Position numbers and translations under genes: made by a program
Shown: piece after piece, positions 25,593-34,153 of the stretch
How positions within the stretch are numbered: position 1 is the first letter of the stretch
How the letters are laid out: each line of letters begins with the position of its first letter
The notes under the pieces: model-generated
Seen by the model: the letters and a program-made list of their open reading frames with translations, nothing else
What the model was told of the DNA's origin: nothing
Databases searched by the model: none
From: Verrucomicrobiota bacterium
Lineage (GTDB): Bacteria; Verrucomicrobiota; Kiritimatiellia; UBA8416; JABMPJ01
Length of the DNA: 51,033 bases
Assembly: GCA_018648805.1 (NCBI GenBank)
Contig: JABGQM010000030.1
Span: forward strand, 1 to 51,033
Direction of reading: 5' to 3'

Positions 25593-26789
25593 TCAATCGG
25601 CATGTTCAATCCGCCACTGCCTCGGCGTTTTGCCGTAGGCCTGGCGGAAGCAGGCGTGGAGATACTCACCCGAGTGGAAGCCAACCCGAGGGGCCAGGTC
25701 GGCGACGGAGTGCTTCGTCGTGCACAGCAGGTGGCAGAACTCATCCAGCCGCCTGCGGCGCAGCTCGGCGTTGACGCCGCAGTCGAGCTGCGCGCGAAAT
25801 GCACGCTCGAGCCGGCGGCGCGTGACGCCCGTGTGTTCCGCAATGTCATCCACCGACAGGTTCTGTTCGAGGTGATCCCACATGAAGCGCAGGGCCCGCG
25901 CGACCACGGGGTCCGACGTGGCCAGCACGTCCGTGCTCTCCCGGACCGAGGCTTCACGGGGTGCCACAAGCACGGTCGCGGTCGGGGGCGGCTTGCCCGC
26001 CATCAGGTCCTGCAGCAGTTGCACCGCCCTCTCGCCCTCTTCCTCCCCGCCGAAGTCGATGCCGGAGAGGGGCACCGGTGCACATTCGCAGGTCATCGGG
26101 TCGTTGCCACACGCGAGCACGGCCACTTCTCTCGGCACTGCGAAGCCGGCCTCCAGGCTGCGGACGCAGATCCTGGCCGCCATGCCGTCGCTGAACGCCA
26201 GCAGGCCAATCGGTTTCGGAACCTGCTTGAGCCAATCCGTAAGCTCACGTTGCTGAATTCGCTTCTTCTCATCCGCAGTCAGTGCCGCGTCCTCGCCAGT
26301 GAAGCGCTCGAACGCCAGGAGTCGGCACTCGGCGCCCAGCTCGCCGGCGCGCGCGCGAAAGGCATCGTACAGCGGCTTGAAATGCGACAGCGGCGCCTGG
26401 CCACCGACAAAGCCGACGTGGCGGAAGTTGCGCTCAGCAAAATGCTCGGACGCCAGGCGGCCGACCGCCTGCAGATCTGTGACAACTGCCGGAAACACGT
26501 TGTCATGCGGGTTGGGGTACATGCCGCACCGTACGGCGGGACAGCCCCGCCTGCGAAGCTGACGCATCAAGGGCTGATTCCACAGACAATCGACCAGGGC
26601 GCCATCCGGGGAGAGTCCGGCGGGCAGCTTGTCATCGTAGAACTTAAGATCGACAATGCGCCAGTCCAGCTCCATCGCCCGGCGGATGATCGCGCGCTGC
26701 TCCCGGTGGTGCGCGCGCACCAGTCTCAGGACCACTGTGGGCCGTTCTTGCGGGCGACGATGCTCCGGTTCTATGTTTCGTGCTGGCAT
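25593..26789 (-). CDS. XylR-like AraC-family transcriptional regulator
   Basis: A 398-residue regulator. Residues 15-280 form a LacI/periplasmic-binding-protein-like sensor (RHVGFVGGQAPLSHFKPLYDAF, LLAFSDGMAARICVRSLEAGFAVPREVAVLACGNDP). Residues 290-398 are an AraC-type double helix-turn-helix (LSVDDIAEHTGVTRRRLERAF, VADLAPRVGFHSGEYLHACFRQAYGKTPRQWR). This is the architecture of the xylose activator XylR, so a sugar or glycan fragment is a plausible ligand. The gene is transcribed towards the secreted Ig-like protein gene on the same strand, with the probable operator lying between them. Confidence 0.9.
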   Translation of the reverse strand: MPARNIEPEHRRPQERPTVVLRLVRAHHREQRAIIRRAMELDWRIVDLKFYDDKLPAGLSPDGALVDCLWNQPLMRQLRRRGCPAVRCGMYPNPHDNVFPAVVTDLQAVGRLASEHFAERNFRHVGFVGGQAPLSHFKPLYDAFRARAGELGAECRLLAFERFTGEDAALTADEKKRIQQRELTDWLKQVPKPIGLLAFSDGMAARICVRSLEAGFAVPREVAVLACGNDPMTCECAPVPLSGIDFGGEEEGERAVQLLQDLMAGKPPPTATVLVAPREASVRESTDVLATSDPVVARALRFMWDHLEQNLSVDDIAEHTGVTRRRLERAFRAQLDCGVNAELRRRRLDEFCHLLCTTKHSVADLAPRVGFHSGEYLHACFRQAYGKTPRQWRIEHAD

Positions 26790-26952
26790 GCTGTTGCGTC
26801 GGCGCAGCTATTCGCTACGCATTTGGCTCCTCACTGTCCTGTAGGTCCGGCTGATGCCCGGATCACCGGGGTCGCACCGGGTCGCGCGCTGCATCGTGGC
26901 CAGGAAGAAGTGAGCAGTGCTTTGCCTTGCCGGCCTCCGACCTGCCGAAGGC

Positions 26953-26970
26953 ACCCCGCCCCTGCGGGGT
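26953..26970. repeat. GC hairpin flanked by CCTCCGACC words
   Basis: ACCCCGC (26953-26959) pairs with GCGGGGT (26964-26970). On both sides are direct, not inverted, words close to CCTCCGACCT and CCGACCTCCGATC. It lies in the 244-nt gap upstream of the regulator and downstream of the membrane protein gene. Confidence 0.55.
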
Positions 26971-27033
26971 CCGACCTCCGATCTCCGCTTGCCCGCCATA
27001 GCTCATAGAGCGACGGAGGGACCCACCGGCCTC

Positions 27034-27702
27034 TCATCCCCCTGAGGCGATGTACTCGGTCACGACGCTGTAGATGCGGGTCGCGAAGTCACGGTAGTGC
27101 AGGACACTGTCATAGGCGATCCCGACCAGTAGGCCGCCACTGACCGACCGCATCCAGAAGTTGTCCGACACGAAGAAGAGGTAGAAGACCGAGTAGCCCG
27201 GAATGAGCAGGCAGAGAATGCCCTGGAAGACCGTGTCTTTGAACGCCATCAACAGGATGAAGAAATGGATGGCGAGGGCCAGGTAGGGGCCGTAGGTCTT
27301 GATCATCTCCAGGTAGTCGGCCGGTACACCGTTGAAATAGCGGGCATAGCCCATGCCGGCAGCCAGAATCAGGAAGCAGAGCCAGCTCAGTAGGAGCGAG
27401 GCGTTCTTGGGCTTATCCTTGATGTTGGCGCGGCTATCTTCGATGTAACGCTGGAAGCGCCAGGTCTCCCCCTCTGCGGCCTCGTCCTCCGCAGGCGGCG
27501 CGTCGACCGCGCCCGGCTCAGGCGGGGGGGGCGGCTCATTCTTCTTCAGTTGCAGTCGCTCGGCCACGCTTTCGGTGGGTGAGACGGCGCGGGAGCGCAG
27601 GGGGGAGCCGCAGCCGCGACAGCTGATGGTGTCCATGGCGGCATATTCCGATAGGGTTACCGGCGCGCCACACTCTTCGCATTTAACTTCGACATCGGCC
27701 AT
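27034..27702 (-). CDS. zinc-ribbon membrane protein, unknown function
   Basis: A 222-residue protein. The N-terminus has a zinc ribbon with CEECG and CRGCG (residues 8-33), then a proline- and acid-rich linker (PPPPPEPGAVDAPPAEDEAAEGE), then four hydrophobic segments in the last 120 residues (LLLSWLCFLILAAGMGY, YLALAIHFFILLMAF, GILCLLIPGYSVFYLFF, SVSGGLLVGIAYDSVL). It probably sits in the inner membrane with a cytoplasmic metal-binding head. It starts 5 nt after the stop of the upstream lipoprotein gene, so the two form an operon. No catalytic motif is visible. Confidence 0.8.
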   Translation of the reverse strand: MADVEVKCEECGAPVTLSEYAAMDTISCRGCGSPLRSRAVSPTESVAERLQLKKNEPPPPPEPGAVDAPPAEDEAAEGETWRFQRYIEDSRANIKDKPKNASLLLSWLCFLILAAGMGYARYFNGVPADYLEMIKTYGPYLALAIHFFILLMAFKDTVFQGILCLLIPGYSVFYLFFVSDNFWMRSVSGGLLVGIAYDSVLHYRDFATRIYSVVTEYIASGG

Positions 27703-27707
27703 GATGG

Positions 27708-27929
27708 CTACTCCATGATCGCATCGAGGTCACGGTTGTGTTCCTCGCTGATGCGCGTGATTTCGGCCTTGGCTTTCTGACCTGCGTTGACGGCTGTGCG
27801 GCCCGTGGCGCCGTCAATCATGGTTTCAACGGATGAGGGGGCTTTCTTCGCTTCAGGCGTGGGACGGCTGGATCGGGTGCAGCCGCTTGTCAGCCCGACG
27901 GATAGCAGAACAATACAAAGTGTTTTCAT
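27708..27929 (-). CDS. small predicted lipoprotein
   Basis: A 73-residue protein starting at ATG 27929. A hydrophobic segment leads to the lipobox LTSGC with the cysteine at residue 17. The mature part is short, charged and probably helical (AGQKAKAEITRISEEHNRDLDAIME). It is likely an outer- or inner-membrane lipoprotein made together with the zinc-ribbon membrane protein. A longer frame from 27989 would hide the signal sequence and is not favoured. Function unknown. Confidence 0.7.
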   Translation of the reverse strand: MKTLCIVLLSVGLTSGCTRSSRPTPEAKKAPSSVETMIDGATGRTAVNAGQKAKAEITRISEEHNRDLDAIME

Positions 27930-28094
27930 CAAGCCATCATGGCGTATTGCCCGCGCAGCTGCAACCGTCAAATCGGTGCTAATAGTCATTGCGGAGGGGG
28001 GTGTTTGGACGTACGCTGAAGTGGAGTTCGGAGTTGTGAAGGGTCTGTTCCTGGTTGAGCGTTCCGGGTTGATTGATTGATGTGAGGATTGGGT

Positions 28095-28919
28095 GTGAAA
28101 GTAAAGACGGTTTCAGTGGGTGGAGTAAAAATCGGGGGGCGGAACTCCCTGGCGCTGATTGCGGGGCCGTGCGTCATTGAGAGCCGCGCGGCCTGCCTGG
28201 ATTTGGCACGGCGGCTGACGCGCCTGGCGCGGCGGGAGGAGATTCCGTTCATCTTCAAGGCGTCCTACGACAAGGCCAACCGCTCGTCGCACCGCGCCTT
28301 CCGCGGGCCGGGTCTGGAGAAGGGATTGGAGATCCTGGCCGAGGTGAAGGAGGCCTGTGGGGTCCCTGTACTGACCGATGTACACTCTGTGGCCGAGGTG
28401 GTGGCGGCGGGCCGGGTGGTGGACGTGCTCCAGATTCCAGCCTTCCTGGCGCGCCAGACCGATCTGTTGGCGGCGGCCGGGGCGACCCGCCGCGTGGTCA
28501 ACATCAAGAAGGGGCAGTTTATGTCGCCCGAGGAGATGGCCAACGCGGTGGCGAAGGTCGAGAGCGGCGGAGGGCGGCGGATTCTGCTCACCGAGCGGGG
28601 AACGACGTTTGGCTACAACAATCTCGTGGCCGATATGCGCAGTCTGCCGATCATGCGCGGCTTGGGCTACCCGGTTGTCTTTGACGCCACGCACAGCGTG
28701 CAGCGTCCCGGGGGCGGGGGTGACCATTCCATCGGCGACCGAGACTGGGCGCCGTACCTGGCACGCGCGGCGGTGGCGACCGGGTGTGACGGGGTTTTTG
28801 TCGAGACGTACGTCAATCCGGATACGGCCCTCTGTGATGGACCCAATGCGTTGTTCCTGAAGGATTTAAAGAAGATATGGGCGCAACTGAAAGCTGTGGA
28901 TGAGGTGGTGCGTGGATAG
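28095..28919 (+). CDS. kdsA: 3-deoxy-8-phosphooctulonate synthase
   Basis: A 274-residue enzyme that condenses phosphoenolpyruvate with arabinose 5-phosphate to make KDO 8-phosphate, the precursor of the lipopolysaccharide inner core. The signatures LIAGPCVIES, FKASYDKANRSS, LTDVH, DVLQIPAFLARQTDLL, NIKKGQFMSP and FDATHSVQRPGG are all intact. The GTG at 28095 was chosen because GAGG lies 7 nt before it; a TTG at 28089 is also in frame. It overlaps or directly abuts the lptC gene, forming a lipopolysaccharide operon. Confidence 0.97.
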   Translation: MKVKTVSVGGVKIGGRNSLALIAGPCVIESRAACLDLARRLTRLARREEIPFIFKASYDKANRSSHRAFRGPGLEKGLEILAEVKEACGVPVLTDVHSVAEVVAAGRVVDVLQIPAFLARQTDLLAAAGATRRVVNIKKGQFMSPEEMANAVAKVESGGGRRILLTERGTTFGYNNLVADMRSLPIMRGLGYPVVFDATHSVQRPGGGGDHSIGDRDWAPYLARAAVATGCDGVFVETYVNPDTALCDGPNALFLKDLKKIWAQLKAVDEVVRG

Positions 28920-28926
28920 GCCCGAA

Positions 28927-29466
28927 ATGTTATCACAAGCCGGCAGGGGCGGCGGTGCGGCCGACCGGAGGCGGCGTGTGGCGTGGTGTCTCGCGGCAGT
29001 GCTGATCGTAGCGCTGGTGGGGCACGTGGCTTTCGCAGAGGATAAGCCATTGCCTATCAAGGGGTTGAGGATACCTTTGAAGCACTTTGAGGATGGACGG
29101 GTCAAGATGCGGTTCTCGGCGGCACAGGCGCGCGCGGTGCCTGGTGAAGAGGTGCTCGCCACGGAAGCCCTGGTCGAGGTTTTTGATAAGGGCGGTGCGG
29201 TGGTCACCCGCATGGAGGCGGAGCGCTGTCGTTTTGACCGTGAGGCGGGGCGCATGAGGTCAGAAGATGCCGTTCGTCTCACCAAGCCGGATCTTACGAT
29301 CACGGGCGTGGGGATGGAGTGGAAGACCGCCGAGGAGAAGATCACGCTGCTATCGAAGGTGCGTGTCGTGTTGAAGGGCTCTAAAGGATTGGGGCGGGTG
29401 ATTCCGGACCGGCGGCGAGCGACCCGGTTTCAGCCATCCGGACAACAGAGGGGAGCAAGCGAATGA
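28927..29466 (+). CDS. lptC: LptC-like lipopolysaccharide export protein
   Basis: A 179-residue protein with a single N-terminal membrane anchor (VAWCLAAVLIVALVGHVAFA) followed by an all-beta periplasmic part containing RVKMRFSAAQARAVPGEEVLATEALVEVF and RMRSEDAVRLTKPDLTITGVGMEW. This fits the LptC fold, which passes lipopolysaccharide from the LptBFG transporter to LptA. The sequence is divergent, so the call rests largely on its place between kdsA and lptA. ATG 28927 is favoured; GTG 28912, overlapping the kdsA stop, is possible. Its stop overlaps the lptA start (ATGA). Confidence 0.78.
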   Translation: MLSQAGRGGGAADRRRRVAWCLAAVLIVALVGHVAFAEDKPLPIKGLRIPLKHFEDGRVKMRFSAAQARAVPGEEVLATEALVEVFDKGGAVVTRMEAERCRFDREAGRMRSEDAVRLTKPDLTITGVGMEWKTAEEKITLLSKVRVVLKGSKGLGRVIPDRRRATRFQPSGQQRGASE

Positions 29467-29927
29467 GGGGTCTGTTTGTGGCTATAGTGAGCCTGGCGGG
29501 CGTCGCCCTGGCGCAGGAGACGGCTGTGCAGCAGGCGACCGCGGCGACCGCCACCAACCAGACCGTCATCACGAGTGACCGCCTTGAGTTTGATTACCCC
29601 CGCTCGATTGCGGAGTTCACGGGCAACGTACTGGTTGTGGACAGGGATCTCAAGATGTGGGCCGACAAGATGACGGTCATGCTCTCGCCGACCGATGAAC
29701 TCGAGTCGGTGGTGGCGGTGGGGCACGTCCGGATCCGGCAACCGGGCAGCCGGGCGCGCTGTCGCAAGGCCATCTTCCTGGTCGACAAGAACGAGGTGAT
29801 TCTGACCGGTGATGCCGTGATTCAGCGCGGCAAGGACCGTGTGGAGGGCAAGGTCATTCAAATCTGGACCGACAGCGGACGCATGATCAGTGAGCCAGGG
29901 CATTTGATACTGAAACCTAAGGACTGA
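29463..29927 (+). CDS. lptA: LptA-type lipopolysaccharide transport protein
   Basis: A 154-residue periplasmic protein with a signal peptide ending near ALA-QE. An OstA-like domain follows: TVITSDRLEFDYPRSIAEFTGNVLVVDRDLKMWADKMTVML, then HVRIRQPGSRARCRKAIF and VILTGDAVIQRGKDRVEG. LptA forms the periplasmic bridge that carries lipopolysaccharide to the outer membrane. It overlaps lptC by 4 nt and is followed after 59 nt by lptB, which has its own promoter. Confidence 0.9.
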   Translation: MRGLFVAIVSLAGVALAQETAVQQATAATATNQTVITSDRLEFDYPRSIAEFTGNVLVVDRDLKMWADKMTVMLSPTDELESVVAVGHVRIRQPGSRARCRKAIFLVDKNEVILTGDAVIQRGKDRVEGKVIQIWTDSGRMISEPGHLILKPKD

Positions 29928-29933
29928 CGGGGC

Positions 29934-29962
29934 TTGATGGCGGTGCGCGAAGCGGCTATGCT
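29934..29962 (+). promoter_or_regulatory. predicted promoter of lptB-hpf-hprK-ptsH-ptsI
   Basis: TTGATG (29934-29939), 17-nt spacer, TATGCT (29957-29962), 24 nt before the lptB start codon. Four of six bases match consensus in each box. Confidence 0.5.
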
Positions 29963-29986
29963 GTCAGCAGTCCAATTTGGGAAACT

Positions 29987-30706
29987 ATGCTTTTAGAAGC
30001 CAAGGGAATTGAAAAGGGGTATAAGGGGCGACCTGTTGTCAAGCAGGTGGATCTGGCGGTCGGCCGCGGCGAGATTGTCGGGTTGCTCGGGCCGAATGGT
30101 GCCGGTAAGACGACGACCTTCTACACGGTTGTCGGGCTGGTGCGTGCTGACGGTGGCGAGATAATTTTTGACGGAACTGATATCACACAGGCGCCGGTCT
30201 ATCAGCGGGCCCGGCTGGGGATCGGCTACCTGGCGCAGGAACCGTCGGTATTCCGTAAGCTGACGGTGGAACAGAATGTCGGGGCGATTCTGGAGACCTT
30301 GGATATGGATGCGGATGCCCGCAAGGCGCGTGCGGCCGAGTTGCTGGCCGAACTGGGGTTGAGCAAGGTGGCCAAGCAGAAAGCCTATACGCTCAGCGGT
30401 GGGGAGCGGCGCAAGTTGGAGATAGCGCGGTCGCTGGTGCGCGATCCGAAGCTACTGATGTTGGATGAGCCGTTCAGCGGGGTGGATCCGCTGGCGGTGA
30501 ATGACATCCAGGAGATTGTCAAGGGGCTGCGTGATCGCGGCCTGGGGTTGTTGATTACCGACCACAACGTGCGCGAGACGCTGGCGGTGGTCGACCGGGC
30601 CTACCTGCTCTATGAGGGCAAGGTGTTGCGGGAGGGGCCGAGTGATTTCTTGATCAATGATGAAATGAGTCGAAAACTGTACTTGGGTGAAAAATTCAAG
30701 CTGTAA
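29987..30706 (+). CDS. lptB: lipopolysaccharide export ABC transporter ATPase LptB
   Basis: A 239-residue ABC ATPase. Walker A is GPNGAGKTT, the signature is LSGGERRKLEIAR, and Walker B with its downstream loop is LLMLDEPFSGVDPLAV. The first motif after Walker A, FYTVVGLVRADGGEI, and the LGIGYLAQEPSVFRKLTVEQN Q-loop match LptB closely. It powers LptFG to extract lipopolysaccharide from the inner membrane. In many proteobacteria rpoN lies between lptB and hpf; here hpf follows directly after 11 nt. Confidence 0.96.
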   Translation: MLLEAKGIEKGYKGRPVVKQVDLAVGRGEIVGLLGPNGAGKTTTFYTVVGLVRADGGEIIFDGTDITQAPVYQRARLGIGYLAQEPSVFRKLTVEQNVGAILETLDMDADARKARAAELLAELGLSKVAKQKAYTLSGGERRKLEIARSLVRDPKLLMLDEPFSGVDPLAVNDIQEIVKGLRDRGLGLLITDHNVRETLAVVDRAYLLYEGKVLREGPSDFLINDEMSRKLYLGEKFKL

Positions 30707-30717
30707 GGAGGTGGGAT

Positions 30718-31059
30718 ATGCCTATCGAAGTTACCACGCGCCACATGCAGGGAGTGGATGATATGCAGGAGTACGCTGAAAGCCGGGCTACCGAGCTGGC
30801 CGATGCGTTCCCCAGTTGTGAACATGTGCATATTATTCTCGATCACGAGAAGCACCTGTTCAATGCCGAGGTCCTGATCCAGGCCTCGCACCACGTTCGT
30901 ATCGAGGCCAAGGAATCCCTCGATAACATGCGGGCCGCGATTGACGGGGCCGTCGACAAGGCGGAGCGTCAGTATCGGCGCCAGATGGACAAGGTCAAGG
31001 ATCACCACTCGGCCATGAAGTACGAAGAGACCAAGAAAGATCGGGGAGTAGAAGGGTGA
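30718..31059 (+). CDS. hpf: ribosome hibernation-promoting factor, short form
   Basis: A 113-residue protein of the HPF/RaiA family (PIEVTTRHMQGVDDMQEYAESRATELADAFP, LIQASHHVRIEAKESLDNMRAAIDGAVDKAERQYRRQMDKVKDHH). It lacks the extra C-terminal dimerisation domain of long HPF, so it is a short form that would need a partner such as RMF or act alone to silence ribosomes. An excellent AAGGAGGTG site precedes it. Its stop overlaps the GTG start of hprK by 4 nt. Confidence 0.93.
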   Translation: MPIEVTTRHMQGVDDMQEYAESRATELADAFPSCEHVHIILDHEKHLFNAEVLIQASHHVRIEAKESLDNMRAAIDGAVDKAERQYRRQMDKVKDHHSAMKYEETKKDRGVEG

Positions 31060-32033
31060 GCACAAAAGCAAGCAATCGTGTACCGCGCACGTCGGTCAGC
31101 GTCCGCACCTTTCTGGAGGTGGGCGGGCGCGACCTCGGCATGGAGCTGGTGGCGGGCAAGGCGGGGCTGAGGCGTAAGATCCCCGAAGTCGCCATCAACC
31201 GGCCCGGCCTGGCCCTGACGGGATTCTACAAGAGTTTTCCGCAACACCGGGTCCAGGTTCTGGGGATGGCGGAATATTCGTACCTGCTCTCGCTCAGTGC
31301 GGCGGAGCGGGCGGCGCGCTTGCGGGCGTTCTTTGAGCGCAAAATCCCCTGCCTGATCCTGGGGCGGGGCAAGCGACCTTTGCCGGAGATCGTCGAACTG
31401 GCCGAGGAGTTCAGAACGCCCGTGTTGCGTTCGAAGATGATCACAAAACATCTGATCAATGCGGCCACGATCATCCTTGAAAACCTGACGGCCCCTCGTG
31501 CCAAGGCGCAGGGAACCATGCTGGAGATCCAGGGGATTGGCGTATTGATCGAGGGCAAGCCGGGCATGGGCAAGAGTGAGACGGCTCTGGCCTTGATTCG
31601 GCGGGGTGGCGCTCTGGTGTCGGATGACATCACCTCGCTGCGTCTCGACAGCGCGGGGTCGGTCTTGGCCTCGCCGGTGGATGTGACCCGTTTCCATATG
31701 GAGATTCGCGGGGTAGGCATTGTGCATGTCCCGAGCCTCTTCGGGGTGGCGTCGGTGCGCGGTGAGAAACGTCTCGAGCTGGTGGTGAGCCTCTGCAAGC
31801 CAGGCGAAGTGGAGCTGGGTGCTGCTGATCTCTATGCGCACGAAACGCGTACTTTCCTGGGGGTTGATATTCCGCGCGTGCACATTCCCGTGGCGCCTGG
31901 ACGCGATATCGCCAACGTGGTGGAAGCCGCGGCGCTGGATCAGAAGCTGCGCGTGCTGGGGCACGATGCGGAGAAGGAACTGGACGAAAACCTGATGGCC
32001 CTGCTGGAACGTGGCCGCAACGGTAGCGAGTGA
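31056..32033 (+). CDS. hprK: HPr kinase/phosphorylase with an altered catalytic site
   Basis: A 325-residue protein. The N-terminal domain (1-130) is followed by the kinase domain with a P-loop GKPGMGKS (167-174), VSDDI at 189-193 and the family signature EIRGVGIVHVPSLFG (216-230). It phosphorylates HPr on its regulatory serine and can reverse this with phosphate. The P-loop differs from the usual G-(D/E)-S-G-x-G-K-S. The histidine that normally begins HGV, 22 residues before the P-loop serine, is Gln152 here (AQGTML). The start is GTG at 31056, overlapping hpf. Confidence 0.92.
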   Translation: MSTKASNRVPRTSVSVRTFLEVGGRDLGMELVAGKAGLRRKIPEVAINRPGLALTGFYKSFPQHRVQVLGMAEYSYLLSLSAAERAARLRAFFERKIPCLILGRGKRPLPEIVELAEEFRTPVLRSKMITKHLINAATIILENLTAPRAKAQGTMLEIQGIGVLIEGKPGMGKSETALALIRRGGALVSDDITSLRLDSAGSVLASPVDVTRFHMEIRGVGIVHVPSLFGVASVRGEKRLELVVSLCKPGEVELGAADLYAHETRTFLGVDIPRVHIPVAPGRDIANVVEAAALDQKLRVLGHDAEKELDENLMALLERGRNGSE

Positions 32034-32042
32034 GTTTGACCT

Positions 32043-32324
32043 GTGGCCGATAACGACACATTGACACGCACTTTTGAGATCCGGAACCAGTACGGAATCC
32101 ATGCCCGCCCGGCGGCTCTGTTTGTGAAGACAGCCGCCCGGTTCGATGTGGACGTGATGGTTGAGAAGGATGGGAACAGCGTGTCGGGTAAGAGCATCAT
32201 GGGGCTCATGACGCTGGAGGCGTCGCGCGGCTCCAAGCTGAAGGTCACCGCCTGCGGCGCGGATGCGGCCGAGGTCTTGAATGAGCTGCAGGCACTGTTC
32301 GAAACCGGGTTCGATGAAGCATAG
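32043..32324 (+). CDS. ptsH: phosphocarrier protein HPr
   Basis: A 93-residue HPr with a 5-residue N-terminal extension. The active-site histidine is His20 (GIHARPAA) and the regulatory serine is Ser51 (GKSIMGLM), exactly 31 residues apart as in other HPr proteins. It receives phosphate from EI and, through HprK, controls carbon metabolism. The GTG start at 32043 lies 9 nt after hprK. No sugar-specific EII gene is in view, consistent with a mainly regulatory role, but EII genes could lie elsewhere. Confidence 0.95.
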   Translation: MADNDTLTRTFEIRNQYGIHARPAALFVKTAARFDVDVMVEKDGNSVSGKSIMGLMTLEASRGSKLKVTACGADAAEVLNELQALFETGFDEA

Positions 32325-32348
32325 CGGATAGAGTAAGGCGTCGAATCA

Positions 32349-34127
32349 ATGGGTGATGCAGCAGACAACAGGGGGCCAGGTACGCATGCGCGTGGCATTG
32401 GCGTGTCACCCGGCGTGGTGATCGGTCCCGTCTTTATATTGGCCAGCCAGGCCGTCACGGTGGTTGAGCAATCCCTCCGACCTGAAGAGATCGATCACGA
32501 GATTGCCCGTCTTGAAGACGCGCTTATTGCGACGCGCGGTCAGCTCAAGGCGATCCAGGCGGATCTGGGTGAGCGGACCGGCGGCCGTGACGCGAGCATT
32601 CTGGATGCGCACCTGATGGTGCTCGATGACCGCGCCTTTGTTGAAGAGATCATCACCAAGACCCGCCGTGAGTGCTGCAATGTTGAGGTGGCCGTGCGCG
32701 ATGTGGCCGAAGACTATGCCGGTATGCTGGCGTCGCTCAAAGATGACTATCTGCGCGAACGCGTGGCCGATGTGCGTGATGTGGCACGGCGTGTCATTCG
32801 CAACCTGTTGGGCGATGTCGATACCGCGCTGGGCACCTTGACTCAGAAGCACATTGTGGTGGCCAATGACCTCGCGCCATCGGACACGGCGACCCTGCGC
32901 AAAGATGTGGTCTCGGGGTTTGCCACGGATCTCGGCAGTCCCACCTCGCACACGGCCGTCATGGCGCGTGCGCTTGAGATCCCGGCCGTGGTGGCCCTGC
33001 GCGACATCACGCAGCGGGTCCGCAGCGGGGATATCGTCCTGATGGATGGCAACAAGGGGGTCTTGATTGTCAACCCCTCGCCCGAGGAGCTTGAGGAGTA
33101 CGGTGCCCTGGCCGAGGCCCGCAAGAGTATTGAGCGCGGGCTGAACAGCTTGCTGCATGAGCCGGCCGAGACGCCCGATGGCCATCGTATCGTTCTGTCG
33201 GCCAACATTGAGCATCCCGACGAGATCGAGGCGGTCCTGCAACACGGCGCCGAAGGGGTCGGCCTCTTCCGCTCGGAGTATCTCTTCATCTTCCGCGGCG
33301 CCGTGGTCGAAGAGGAGGAGCAGGCGGTGGCTTACACCAAGCTGGCCACGCAGCTGTATCCCGCCCCGGTCATTATCCGCACGCTCGATCTCGGCGGCGA
33401 CAAATTCTACCACAACGGCCCGGCCCGGCAGGAAACCAACCCCTTCCTGGGATGTCGCTCGATCCGCCTCTCGCTCCAGCATCCCCGCCAGTTCAAAGAC
33501 CAGCTGCGGGCCATCCTGCGCGCCAGCGCAACGGGCAACGTCAAGATGATGTACCCCATGATCAGCAACGTTGACGAGGTCCTGCAGGCCAATGAACTGC
33601 TGGCCGAGGCGAAGCAGGAGTTGCGTGCTCAGAACGTCCCGTTCAAGGAGGATATCGAGGTCGGGGTCATGGTCGAAGTGCCCTCCGCCGCCCTCGCCGC
33701 TGACGTCCTGGCCGAGCATGTTGATTTTTTCAGCCTTGGCACCAATGACCTGATCCAGTATACGATTGCGGTTGATCGAGTAAACGAGCGCGTTGCCTAT
33801 CTGTATGAGCCGACGCATCCGGCGGTGTTGAGACTGATCAAAATGGCCGTCGATGCGGGACATGCCAAAGGCATCTGGGTGGGGGTGTGTGGACAGATGG
33901 CCGCCGACCCCGTGCTGGCGCCCCTGCTGGTCGGTATGGGCGTGGATGAGTTGAGTGTGGCGCCGCAGGCGGTACCCCTGGTGAAGGATGCCGTGCGGAG
34001 TATTTCGTTTGAGCAGTCCCGGGCGTTGGCCGAGACTGTGTTGAAGTGTCATTCAGGAACAGAAGCGTTACGGCATTGCCGGGAGATGGTCCGTGCGGCG
34101 GCCCCGGAACTGCTGGAACTTGTGTAA
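32349..34127 (+). CDS. ptsI: PTS enzyme I (phosphoenolpyruvate-protein phosphotransferase)
   Basis: A 592-residue enzyme that takes phosphate from phosphoenolpyruvate to HPr. The phosphorylated histidine is His201 ([12 protein letters not shown]). The C-terminal barrel has [61 protein letters not shown] and VCGQMAADP with the active cysteine. The usual glutamate-glycine pair in VCGEMAGD is QMAAD here, a conservative change seen in only some enzymes. It is 24 nt after ptsH and completes the operon. Confidence 0.97.
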   Translation: MGDAADNRGPGTHARGIGVSPGVVIGPVFILASQAVTVVEQSLRPEEIDHEIARLEDALIATRGQLKAIQADLGERTGGRDASILDAHLMVLDDRAFVEEIITKTRRECCNVEVAVRDVAEDYAGMLASLKDDYLRERVADVRDVARRVIRNLLGDVDTALGTLTQKHIVVANDLAPSDTATLRKDVVSGFATDLGSPTSHTAVMARALEIPAVVALRDITQRVRSGDIVLMDGNKGVLIVNPSPEELEEYGALAEARKSIERGLNSLLHEPAETPDGHRIVLSANIEHPDEIEAVLQHGAEGVGLFRSEYLFIFRGAVVEEEEQAVAYTKLATQLYPAPVIIRTLDLGGDKFYHNGPARQETNPFLGCRSIRLSLQHPRQFKDQLRAILRASATGNVKMMYPMISNVDEVLQANELLAEAKQELRAQNVPFKEDIEVGVMVEVPSAALAADVLAEHVDFFSLGTNDLIQYTIAVDRVNERVAYLYEPTHPAVLRLIKMAVDAGHAKGIWVGVCGQMAADPVLAPLLVGMGVDELSVAPQAVPLVKDAVRSISFEQSRALAETVLKCHSGTEALRHCREMVRAAAPELLELV

Positions 34128-34153
34128 GCATACTAAGAAAGAGAGAGACCACA

